Assembly (NCBI GenBank): GCA_017512425.1
Contig: JAFWGI010000015.1
Coordinates: forward strand, 310,001 to 374,000
DNA: 64,000 bases
Source: Hyphomicrobium sp.
GTDB taxonomy: Bacteria > Pseudomonadota > Alphaproteobacteria > Rhizobiales > Hyphomicrobiaceae
Reading direction: 5' to 3'
Part shown: positions 1 to 7,830 of the stretch, piece after piece
Layout: every line of letters begins with the position of its first letter
Position numbering within the stretch: position 1 is the first letter of the stretch
Position numbers and translations under genes: made by a program
Notes under the pieces: generated by a model
Databases searched by the model: none
What the model was told of the DNA's origin: nothing
Seen by the model: only the letters and a program-made list of their open reading frames with translations

Positions 1-2
1 CT

Positions 3-1178
3 GGCTTCGGATTTGTCGTTGGCCTGGCGCTGTGGGCGATTGGATTGCCGAACGCAGTGCTATGGGGACTGGTGACCGCGGTCATGCGATTTGTCCCGTA
101 TGTCGGTTCGGTCTTGGCGGCCGTTCCGCCGATCCTTTTGGCGGCGGCGATCGATCCCGGCTGGGGCTTGTTCTTCGCGACGGCCGCCGTGTTTGTTATC
201 GGCGAGCCGTTGATGGGTCATATCGTCGAGCCACTGGTGCTCGGCAAACGCGCAGGCATTTCGCCATTTGCGATGGTCGCGTCGGCAGGTTTCTGGACGC
301 TGATTTGGGGACCCGTTGGGTTGATATTGGCGGCACCGATGACGATGACGCTCATCGTGCTTGGTCGCTACGTCAAGAACCTCGAATTCTTTAGTGTGTT
401 GCTTGGCGATGAGCCTGCACTGTCGCCTCCGCATGAACTATATCACCGTCTGCTGTCTGACGACGCAATCTCGGCCGCCCATCACGTCGACAGCTTGTTG
501 GCGTCCTCCTCCCTCGCTGAGGTCACCGACCAGTTGATCTTCCCGGCGTTGAGTTTGGCGGCGCAGGATTTCCGTATCGGCCGTCTCGACAAGGATCAGA
601 TCTCGGAGCTGTCGGAGACATCTGCGGAGCTGCTCGAACTTTTGTCGGAGGATAGGAAAAGTCACAAAGCCGAAGTGGTCGAAGGCGACGGATCAGCCGC
701 GGACGACGAACGCCGGGTGCTCATTCTGCCGGTTCGTGGCGCAATCGATGCGATTGCCGCGCGCTATCTGTCCCACATTCTGAAAAGGTCGGGAGCAGCA
801 AGCGACGTTTCGATCAGTGCATCGTCAGGCTTGACGGGGTTGGCAGACGCGCGTGCATTGCCGTCGGGCGAGCAGCCTGATGCCGTCATCCTTGCGACAG
901 TCAGCAGCATCGATCCGCAACAAATGCGCTTCATCGTAAAGCGCGCCATCCGAGACTATTCGAAAGAGCGTATTGCGATCATCGATTTCAAAAGTGTCGA
1001 TGGCCCGCATATGTCGTCACTGCAGACGGATTCGGCGGAAGTCGCTGACGGTGTTCCATACTCTCGTTCACCGTCAGCGATCGTTTCGATCGTGCGCTTG
1101 GCAGCGCGCGACCGTCTGCGCGATGCACCTTCGCCGGCGAAAACAGGGCGCGACGTTTACGCGATACCGGCGGAGTAA
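3..1178 (+). CDS. AI-2E family transporter (PerM/YhhT type), 5' end outside window
   Basis: The frame is open from base 3, so the start lies upstream; about 390 residues are visible. The first ~130 residues are hydrophobic and carry the C-terminal half of the PerM/AI-2E permease family, with the FVPYVG and EPLVLGKRAGISP signatures and the last membrane helices. The remaining ~250 residues are soluble. They begin with a helical stretch (LYHRLLSDD onward) that resembles the four-helix cap of B12-binding domains, followed after an acidic linker by an alpha/beta segment starting RRVLILPVRG. The cobalamin-ligand motif DxHxxG is not visible. AI-2E exporters move small molecules or ions across the inner membrane; the substrate cannot be told from sequence. 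The C-terminal fold assignment is inference. Confidence 0.85.
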   Translation, partial: GFGFVVGLALWAIGLPNAVLWGLVTAVMRFVPYVGSVLAAVPPILLAAAIDPGWGLFFATAAVFVIGEPLMGHIVEPLVLGKRAGISPFAMVASAGFWTLIWGPVGLILAAPMTMTLIVLGRYVKNLEFFSVLLGDEPALSPPHELYHRLLSDDAISAAHHVDSLLASSSLAEVTDQLIFPALSLAAQDFRIGRLDKDQISELSETSAELLELLSEDRKSHKAEVVEGDGSAADDERRVLILPVRGAIDAIAARYLSHILKRSGAASDVSISASSGLTGLADARALPSGEQPDAVILATVSSIDPQQMRFIVKRAIRDYSKERIAIIDFKSVDGPHMSSLQTDSAEVADGVPYSRSPSAIVSIVRLAARDRLRDAPSPAKTGRDVYAIPAE

Positions 1179-1304
1179 CGCCGGTTTTCGGGAACCCAAT
1201 GCGCGAAAGAGCGTTTCTCAGACCGAACGGCAAATGTGAAGTGTCGGCGCTAATTCCGCTTACACTAACAGTCGCCGGGACGCTCGATTTATTGGGAGTT
1301 TCAA

Positions 1305-1382
1305 ATGAGAAATGTCGTTCTTTGGGCACTCGGCGTGCCGATCTCTGCACTCATTCTGCTGAACGTTTTCGGCGTTTTGTAA
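1305..1382 (+). CDS. very small hydrophobic membrane protein (25 aa)
   Basis: ATG at 1305 follows a GGGAG ribosome site at 1294-1298. The product is 25 residues: a basic N-terminus (MRN) and then one continuous hydrophobic segment of ~20 residues, so it would be a single-pass inner-membrane peptide. It sits alone between the transporter and the next small gene. I do not recognise a named family. The plausible ribosome site and the clean membrane helix make it a real candidate, but an ORF this short could also be chance. Confidence 0.4.
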   Translation: MRNVVLWALGVPISALILLNVFGVL

Positions 1383-1432
1383 ACGCGTCGCGGCGTCACC
1401 GAGGCCTGTAGGACAACATGGAGGTAACGACT

Positions 1433-1609
1433 ATGACGATAACGAACGCAGTTGTTGCCGACTATGTTGCCGGCCGCCTCGATGGTGCCGATGCGCGGAT
1501 CGTCGAGGCCGAGGCAGCGCGCAGCAAAGTGGTTGCTCTGCAAGTCCGTCAGGCACGCGATTGCGCAACGCGCGCACGTTTTAGAATTCGCGAACAGTTC
1601 GTTTATTAG
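1433..1609 (+). CDS. small hypothetical protein, anti-sigma-like N-terminal pattern
   Basis: The ATG at 1433 is preferred over the ATG at 1418 because a strong GGAGGT (1420-1425) lies 7 bases before it. The 58-residue product starts MTITNAVVADYVAGRLD and is then helical, with alternating Ala, Glu and Arg. The V-A-D-Y-V-A-G-R-L-D run followed by a helix resembles the start of anti-sigma or FecR-like proteins, where a short helix precedes a membrane segment, but no membrane helix or zinc ligands follow here. Function is unknown. It is probably an independent small gene ahead of the secreted PRC-barrel protein. Confidence 0.45.
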   Translation: MTITNAVVADYVAGRLDGADARIVEAEAARSKVVALQVRQARDCATRARFRIREQFVY

Positions 1610-1671
1610 CCAATCGAGTTTGTGAACGACTTGCGCGAGAACAATCAAAAGCCAACCAAGGAGTTGATGAC

Positions 1672-2124
1672 ATGAAAAAGCTTATTGTATCATTTGCTGC
1701 CTCGTTAATGGCAGCGACTGCAGCGATTGCGCAGACTGCACCGGAGCCGACGACGCCACCGGCACCCGCTGAGAAGATCGAAGAACCGGCAGCGCCGGCA
1801 GCAACGCCAGCGCCTGCTGCTGCGCCGTCGACGACAGCCGCAACACCCGCAGCAGGCGTAGTCACGCTGACCGACGAACAGGCGAAGGCCTGGGTCGATA
1901 AGCCGATCTACAGCAGCGACAATAAGAATCTCGGCGAAGTTGCCGCCATCGCACGCGGCTCATCTGGCGAAATCTCGGAAATCCATGCCGATATCGGCGG
2001 CTTTCTTGGTCTCGGCGAAACGCGGGTTCGCGTTATGCCGAACGAATTCAGCTTGGGCGAAGACAAGGTCGTCCTGAACTTGACGGCCGACCAAGCCAAG
2101 CAGCTTCCGACCATCGCTAAGTAA
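1672..2124 (+). CDS. secreted PRC-barrel domain protein
   Basis: The product has 150 residues. Residues 1-20 form a Sec signal peptide (MKKLIVSFAASLMAATAAIA, cleavage after AIA). Residues ~21-65 are a Pro/Ala/Thr/Glu-rich linker, and residues ~70-150 are a PRC-barrel-like domain (AWVDKPIYSSDNKNLGEV, then GGFLGLGETRVRV). PRC-barrels are small beta-barrels found in photosynthetic reaction centre H subunits, RimM and many secreted proteins of Rhizobiales, where their role is not settled. A Rho-independent terminator closes the unit directly downstream. The ATG at 1672 has the ribosome site AAGGAG at 1658-1663. Confidence 0.8.
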   Translation: MKKLIVSFAASLMAATAAIAQTAPEPTTPPAPAEKIEEPAAPAATPAPAAAPSTTAATPAAGVVTLTDEQAKAWVDKPIYSSDNKNLGEVAAIARGSSGEISEIHADIGGFLGLGETRVRVMPNEFSLGEDKVVLNLTADQAKQLPTIAK

Positions 2125-2148
2125 ATCTCCGCGATGATTGAATATGAA

Positions 2149-2173
2149 GGGCTCCGCTTTGCGGAGCCCTTTT
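2149..2173 (+). terminator. Rho-independent terminator after PRC-barrel gene
   Basis: GGGCTCCGC (2149-2157), a TTT loop, GCGGAGCCC (2161-2169) and then TTTT. The 9-bp stem is perfect and the hairpin starts 25 bases after the stop codon. Confidence 0.9.
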
Positions 2174-2667
2174 CGTTGCCGATCATCCCAAATTTGGAAC
2201 TCGATCCGCATCCGGACGTTAAATTCGAGTAACATGCTCGCCATAAGGAGATTGAACGTGATCTCGCCACAGTCTCGCGGTCTTGAAGATGGTACGGTAT
2301 CGCAGCACGCATCATCGGCAACTGAGCCGGTTTCCGGCGCAAAGTTGCGGCGTAGAGGAAATTCTTGGAAGGAAAACGGTTGGCGTCGTCAATTGTTGTC
2401 GACCATCCGAGTACCTTCACCTAGTGCGGGATGGTGCGCCAGTCGCGGATGATGCTGGTAGTCTCAGAAAAATGAGTAACCCAAGGAACTACACGGTGAC
2501 GGACAACGTTTCATAATTGCTTTTAGGCCAGCGCCCGCACCCCAGGGCCGCTGACGTGGTGCGATGTTCCCCCTGACATCGACGCCCGCCTGCCCCGCGG
2601 TCTGCAGCTTCCCCCGGCTGCAGGCCGCATTTCATTTGCGGGCCTCCGTCTTTCAATCCGTCTTTCA
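2174..2667. other. non-coding stretch with inverted repeats
   Basis: I see no convincing gene here; short open frames lack ribosome sites and recognisable products. Near 2605-2625 CTGCAG sequences bracket a C-rich run. At about 2624-2645 GGCCGCA and TGCGGGCC form a hairpin followed by a T/C-rich stretch that contains TCCGTCTTTCAA twice. This could be a weak terminator or part of a small transcript. No promoter is clear. Confidence 0.35.
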
Positions 2668-2706
2668 AAAAGAAAAAAGCCGCCAGATCATTGATCTGAC
2701 GGCTAT
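2668..2706 (-). terminator. Rho-independent terminator for the DUF883-like gene
   Basis: Read on the minus strand, AGCCGTCAGATCA pairs with TGATCTGGCGGCT and a T-rich run (TTTTTTCTTTTT) follows. It begins ~25 bases after the stop of the minus-strand gene at 2731. Confidence 0.85.
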
Positions 2707-2730
2707 CACTCGGGGACGCGAGAGCTGCAG

Positions 2731-3222
2731 TTAAGAGCGCTTCCCCGTCAGCTTCTCGTTGGCTTGCTGAGCAACGGCGGTTGCCTGCTCAATAAACGGC
2801 TGAACGTAGGGCTTCCAGTCCAGCGACGACAGGGTGCGGCCGAGTTCGTTGAACCGATCTGTTGCGCCGCTATCGCGCATCTCCTGACGGACAATTTTGC
2901 GGATATCGCGCGTGTGCTTGACGAGATCACGCTGGATGTTGCTCGCGACGCGGCCTGGCTGTGTCCGGCGCGGGCGCAACGCAATCACGGCAAGCGCGCC
3001 GACAGCGACGACACCGGCCAGCGCCAGCGTCGGATTCTCGCGGACAGTTCGTGACGCGTAGGCATAAGTGCGCTCTGCAAGCTCTTTTCCGTCTTCCGCC
3101 AGAGAGGTCGCGTTGGCGACCACCGAGTCAACACCGTCAGATAGCTTTTCCTTCGCTGACTGCAGTGTCGATTGTCCGTCGGTATCGGAAGGCGATACGG
3201 CGCGCAGGGCTTGGCGGTTCAT
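2731..3222 (-). CDS. DUF883/ElaB-YqjD-like membrane-anchored protein
   Basis: The product has 163 residues from an ATG preceded by GAGGT; an upstream in-frame start would add an implausible basic extension. The N-terminal ~75 residues are hydrophilic and helical (QSAKEKLSDGVDSVVANATS), like the amphipathic part of ElaB/YqjD proteins. The segment ENPTLALAGVVAVGALAVIA at ~85-105 is one membrane helix, followed by RPRRTQ. Unlike E. coli YqjD, a further ~60-residue helical domain follows the membrane segment. In enterobacteria the family tethers ribosomes to the inner membrane under stress; applying this here is inference. It is monocistronic with its own terminator. Confidence 0.6.
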   Translation of the reverse strand: MNRQALRAVSPSDTDGQSTLQSAKEKLSDGVDSVVANATSLAEDGKELAERTYAYASRTVRENPTLALAGVVAVGALAVIALRPRRTQPGRVASNIQRDLVKHTRDIRKIVRQEMRDSGATDRFNELGRTLSSLDWKPYVQPFIEQATAVAQQANEKLTGKRS

Positions 3223-3531
3223 TGATGACCTCACTGGTTCTGGAAAGAAGATCGCTGCAAAACGGAGCGGAACCGAAGCTCCGCGTCTACCTTTCGGAAC
3301 GCGATTTTTCGCTGGCGGTTCCATCGCGGCGCCGCCCTGCCGCCCGGTTTCGCCTGAAAATGGGCGTGGCTGTCATTTTGGAGCCTGCACACGGGTTTAA
3401 AGTCCTCTAAACTGGTAGGGCGGCTGCTGGGGAAATCCCCTTTGGGGTGGGTACGACGGATTTGTCAAACAGTAGCGTTACTGTCCAATCAGCGCAGCGC
3501 ATTGATTTTTAAATCAGGGGCAAGATCGGCA

Positions 3532-4737
3532 GTGAGCGGCAAAGCGACGAGACTATCCGCAATTGCGTTAGCACTCGCGGGCTTGGGCGTGGCCGCGTAT
3601 TTCTATGCCTATCCAGCCAGCTTAGCCCAGCTCATGGCGCGCGGAAAAGCCATTGGGGCCGCCCAAACGACGCAAGGTGCGCAACGCTCCGGGCAACCGG
3701 CTGGGAATGGGGCACGCACGCGCTCAAACGCTCCCGTCGCCGTCGAAGTTTCGAAGGTGCGTGTCGGCAGCGCGTCGAATGACATTCGCGCGATCGGTTC
3801 GCTGCAGTCCGATGAATCGGTGCAAATCGCACCGGAAATTGCGGGCCGCATTTCCGAGATTGTTTTCAAAGAAGGAACCGCTGTTAGGAAGGGCGATGTT
3901 CTCGTCAAGCTTGACGATGCGCTCGCGGCAGCAGACGTCGCCGATACGCAGGCCCGCCTCGCGCTCGCTGACGCGAACAACAACCGCGCCAATGCATTGT
4001 CGCGCACGGGCAACGTTACCGGTCGCGGCCGGGATGAGGCGGTTGCCAATTTCGAAACAGCGAGGGCCGCGGCTGGACTGGCGAAGACGCGGCTCGACAA
4101 GCATGTGCTTGTTGCGCCGTTCGACGGAATTGTCGGCGTTCGCAAGGTGTCAGTCGGTGCATTTGTGGGTACCGGCACGCCGCTGACCAATATCGAGAAG
4201 ATCGACTTCCTGAAGGTCGATTTCAAAGTCCCGGAGCTTTATCTGGAAGCCGTCAAGGTCGGTCAGAACATCATTTTGACCGTTGATGCGGTGCCGAACG
4301 AGGAATTCAAGGCGACGATCTATGCGATCAATCCGATGCTGGACGTCAACGGGCGTGCTCTTGAAATCCGAGCGCGCCTCGACAACGCGGAATCGCGGCT
4401 ACGGCCAGGGCTGTTCGCACGCATCCTGATTAAAGGTTTGCGCGAGCGCCAAGCGCTGATGGTCCCGGAGGCGGCTGTTCAATCGCGCTCCGGCGATATG
4501 TTTATTTTTGTCATTGACGACTCCAAGGCCGTCGAGCGGCGTGTCACGGTCGGCCAGCGGGCGAATGCCGAAGTCGAGATCGTCAGTGGTATCGATGCCA
4601 ACAGCCGTGTCGTAACCGCCGGCCAGCAGAAGCTGCGCAATGGGACCGCTATCGACATCATCACGCCGGCCTCCGATGCGGCGCGCACGGCACCTGACAA
4701 CCCCGGCCGAGCAGCCGCGGCTGGCGGGAGAGGCTGA
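3532..4737 (+). CDS. RND efflux periplasmic adaptor subunit (membrane fusion protein)
   Basis: About 401 residues from the GTG at 3532; a TTG at 3442 in the same frame would add 30 residues without membrane-protein character. Residues ~5-25 are a signal-anchor helix and a Gln/Gly/Ala-rich linker follows. The barrel-sandwich (lipoyl-like) half-motifs flank a helical hairpin (EGTAVRKGDVLVKLDDALAA ... LVAPFDGIVGVRKVSVGAFV), then come the beta-barrel and membrane-proximal domains (LRPGLFARILIKG). This is the MexC/AcrA family, which bridges an inner-membrane RND pump to an outer-membrane channel. The TGA stop overlaps the pump ATG by one base, so the two are translationally coupled. No TolC-type gene is in the window. 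Confidence 0.88.
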   Translation: MSGKATRLSAIALALAGLGVAAYFYAYPASLAQLMARGKAIGAAQTTQGAQRSGQPAGNGARTRSNAPVAVEVSKVRVGSASNDIRAIGSLQSDESVQIAPEIAGRISEIVFKEGTAVRKGDVLVKLDDALAAADVADTQARLALADANNNRANALSRTGNVTGRGRDEAVANFETARAAAGLAKTRLDKHVLVAPFDGIVGVRKVSVGAFVGTGTPLTNIEKIDFLKVDFKVPELYLEAVKVGQNIILTVDAVPNEEFKATIYAINPMLDVNGRALEIRARLDNAESRLRPGLFARILIKGLRERQALMVPEAAVQSRSGDMFIFVIDDSKAVERRVTVGQRANAEVEIVSGIDANSRVVTAGQQKLRNGTAIDIITPASDAARTAPDNPGRAAAAGGRG

Positions 4738-7700
4738 TGGGCGCTTTCGAATTCTGTATCCATCGGCCGGTTTTCTCGACCGTTTTGAGCCTCATCTTAG
4801 TACTTATCGGCATCGTCTCGTTTGAGCGGCTGACTGTTCGCGAATATCCGAACGTCGATGAGCCCATCGTTTCGGTCAATACGGAGTATCCGGGTGCGTC
4901 CGCCGCGATCGTCGAAACGCAGGTGACGCAAATTCTCGAAGGCTCGCTCGCCGGTATTGAAGGCATCGATGTTCTGGAATCGTCGAGCCGTTCTGAAGCC
5001 AGCCGGATCACTGTGCGGTTCCGCAACGAAATTGATCCTGACGTCGCCGCAAGCGACGTTCGAGATCGCGTCAGCCGCGTCCGCGGTCGCCTGCCGGACG
5101 AGATCACCGAGCCTGTCATCGCGAAAATTGAAGCCGATGCCCAGGCGATCATGTTTCTCGTGTTCCGCAGTCCCAAGCTCACGGCACTGCAGATCAGCGA
5201 TATCGTCGATCGGACGATCGTAGACCGTTTGAAAAATCTGACTGGTGTGGCCGACGTTCAGATTTACGGCGAACGCCGCTACGCGATGCGCATCTGGATT
5301 GATCGCGAGCGTCTAGCGGCGTTCAATCTCACAATTCAAGACATCGAAGCGGCGCTGCGATCCCAGAACGCCGAAATCCCGTCGGGACGCATCGAGAGTT
5401 CGGATCGCGAGTTCTCGGTTTTATCGCGCACCGGCCTGACGACGCCGGAGCAGTTCCGGAACATCGTCGTAAAGCTATCCGGGTCTCATCAGGTCAAACT
5501 CGGAGAGCTGGCGCGCGTGGAGCTTGGCGCGAAGGATGAGCGCCGCACCAGTACATTCGACGGCGTGCCGGCGATCGCTGTCGGCGTTATCAAACAATCG
5601 ACCGCCAACCCCCTAGATGTGTCGCAGGCGGTGAATTCTGCGTTGCCGGCGATCAACGAAGCGCTTCCTGAAGGCCTGACGGTGACCATAGGCAACGACG
5701 ATTCAGTCTTTATCGACCGGTCGATCAAAGCCGTTTACACGACGATCGGCGAAGCCATTGCGCTGGTGGTTTTGGTTATTCTGTTTTTCCTGCGCTCGTT
5801 GCGCGCCGCGATCATCCCGATCGTAACGATACCCGTGTCGCTGATCGCAACATTCGCATTGATGTTTGTGTTCGGGTTCAGCGTCAACACGCTGACGCTG
5901 CTTGCGATGGTTCTTGCTATCGGTCTCGTCGTCGATGACGCCATCGTCGTGCTCGAAAATATTTATCGCCATATCGAACAAGGTATGGAGCCGGTCGCAG
6001 CTGCCGCGCGCGGGCTGAGGGAAATCGGCTTTGCCGTCATCGCTATGACGCTGACGCTCGCGGCCGTGTACGCGCCGATCGCCTTCGCGCCAGGAAAGAC
6101 AGGACGGCTATTCACGGAATTTGCTTTGACTCTCGCCGGCGCGGTGATCGTTTCTGGGTTCGTCGCGCTTACGCTCACGCCAATGATGTGCACAAAACTG
6201 CTGCGCCATAATCCGGAGCCATCTTGGCTATTCCGCGTGCTCGAAAATGGCTTTGTCGCATTCGAGAATGGATATAAGCGCGTGCTTAGCGCTGCACTCG
6301 CAATCCGCCCAATCATCATTCTTGCGACCTTAGGCGTTGCCGCGATGAGCGGCGTGTTTTTCTCGCTGTTGAAGTCCGAACTCTCGCCGCTCGAAGATCG
6401 TGGCATCATTCGTGTTCGCGGAACTGGGCCGGAGGGCGCGACGGTAAAGTACACCGGTAGATATGCCGCCGCCGTCGACAAGATTCTTGAAGGTGTTCCC
6501 GAAGTGCGCGGTCGGCTGACGATCAGCGGTACGCCGGAGGTGTCGCAGTCGTTGGTCATCACACCGCTTGTCGATTGGTCGCAGCGCTCGCGCTCGCAAC
6601 AGGAGATCACCAAAGAAATTGGTCCGCAGCTGCAACGCATCGCAGGCATTCAGGCGTCGGTGCAGGCACCGGGCGCATTCGGCCAGCGCGGATCGGGGCG
6701 TCCGATCGAATTCGTTATTCAATCGGCGGGCACCTACGAGCAGCTTCAAACCTATGCGAGCAAGATCATCGAACGTGCTCAATCAAATCCGGGACTGCAA
6801 AATCTCGATACCGATTTGAAACTGAACACGCCCGAATTCCGCGTCGAGATCGACCGGGCCAAGGTTGCCGACCTGGGTCTCGATGTCACCGTTGTCGGCC
6901 GCACGCTCGAGTCCCTGCTCGGTGGCCGCCAGGTCACGCGTTTCGAGCAGAACGGCGAGCAATATGATGTCTATGTTCAGCTTGCGGCGATCGACCGGGC
7001 AACGCCCGAGGTGCTGTCGACGATCTTCCTGCGCAATGCGCGCCGCGAGATGATCCAGCTATCGAATGTGGCGAGCGTTGCTGAGTCGGTCGCGCCAAAA
7101 GAATTGAAACGATTTAATCAGCTACGTTCGGTTACCATCCAAGCAAGCCTGGCGCCGGGCTACACGGTCGGTGAAGGCATCGCATTTCTCGAACAGGCTG
7201 CGCGCGAACTTTTGCCCTCGACGGTGCAAACCGATCTCAGTGGTCAAAGCCGAGATTTCCGAACCTCGGCCAATAGCTTGGCGTTGGTTTTTGTACTTGC
7301 AATCGCGTTTATTTATCTCGTTCTGGCCGCGCAATTCGAGAGTTTCCGGGATCCGGTCATCATTCTGCTGACCGTGCCTCTGTCGATGACCGGTGCGCTT
7401 GGTGCGCTTTGGCTCACGGGCGGTACGCTCAACGTCTACTCGCAGATCGGGTTGGTGACCCTGGTCGGGTTGATCACGAAGCACGGCATTCTCATTGTTG
7501 AATTCGCGAACCAGAAGCAGCTTGAGGGTATCGACCGGCGATCCGCGGTTATCGAAGCTGCATCGCTGCGTCTGCGGCCAATCTTGATGACAACCGGCGC
7601 AATGGTGCTCGGTGCGGTTCCATTGGCGCTCGCGACCGGCGCTGGCGCTGAAAACCGAGAACAGATCGGTTGGGTGATCGTTGGCGGCATGACGCTCGGC

Positions 7701-7808
7701 ACGATTCTGACGCTATTCGTCGTTCCGGCGGTTTACAGTTATATCGGGCAGAACTTGAGCGCCGCTCGGCACATCCGTTCGCCGCTACATACGCAACCCG
7801 CCGAGTAG
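4737..7808 (+). CDS. RND efflux pump permease (AcrB/MexF-like, HAE1 family)
   Basis: The product has 1023 residues, the normal length of the family. It starts FEFCIHRPVFSTVLSLILVL, the usual first helix. Two large periplasmic loops follow helices 1 and 7, and each half carries six membrane segments. The proton relay in helix 4 is visible as GLVVDDAIVVLENIYRHIE (Asp-Asp pair). The second half shows GLITKHGILIVEFANQ and LRLRPILMTTGAMVLGAVPL. It uses the proton gradient to extrude hydrophobic compounds, probably drugs or solvents. It is coupled to the adaptor by a one-base overlap. No local regulator is evident; the next gene is convergent. The substrate cannot be deduced. Confidence 0.93.
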   Translation: MGAFEFCIHRPVFSTVLSLILVLIGIVSFERLTVREYPNVDEPIVSVNTEYPGASAAIVETQVTQILEGSLAGIEGIDVLESSSRSEASRITVRFRNEIDPDVAASDVRDRVSRVRGRLPDEITEPVIAKIEADAQAIMFLVFRSPKLTALQISDIVDRTIVDRLKNLTGVADVQIYGERRYAMRIWIDRERLAAFNLTIQDIEAALRSQNAEIPSGRIESSDREFSVLSRTGLTTPEQFRNIVVKLSGSHQVKLGELARVELGAKDERRTSTFDGVPAIAVGVIKQSTANPLDVSQAVNSALPAINEALPEGLTVTIGNDDSVFIDRSIKAVYTTIGEAIALVVLVILFFLRSLRAAIIPIVTIPVSLIATFALMFVFGFSVNTLTLLAMVLAIGLVVDDAIVVLENIYRHIEQGMEPVAAAARGLREIGFAVIAMTLTLAAVYAPIAFAPGKTGRLFTEFALTLAGAVIVSGFVALTLTPMMCTKLLRHNPEPSWLFRVLENGFVAFENGYKRVLSAALAIRPIIILATLGVAAMSGVFFSLLKSELSPLEDRGIIRVRGTGPEGATVKYTGRYAAAVDKILEGVPEVRGRLTISGTPEVSQSLVITPLVDWSQRSRSQQEITKEIGPQLQRIAGIQASVQAPGAFGQRGSGRPIEFVIQSAGTYEQLQTYASKIIERAQSNPGLQNLDTDLKLNTPEFRVEIDRAKVADLGLDVTVVGRTLESLLGGRQVTRFEQNGEQYDVYVQLAAIDRATPEVLSTIFLRNARREMIQLSNVASVAESVAPKELKRFNQLRSVTIQASLAPGYTVGEGIAFLEQAARELLPSTVQTDLSGQSRDFRTSANSLALVFVLAIAFIYLVLAAQFESFRDPVIILLTVPLSMTGALGALWLTGGTLNVYSQIGLVTLVGLITKHGILIVEFANQKQLEGIDRRSAVIEAASLRLRPILMTTGAMVLGAVPLALATGAGAENREQIGWVIVGGMTLGTILTLFVVPAVYSYIGQNLSAARHIRSPLHTQPAE

Positions 7809-7830
7809 CTGCGCTGTTCGTTGCCGCGAC

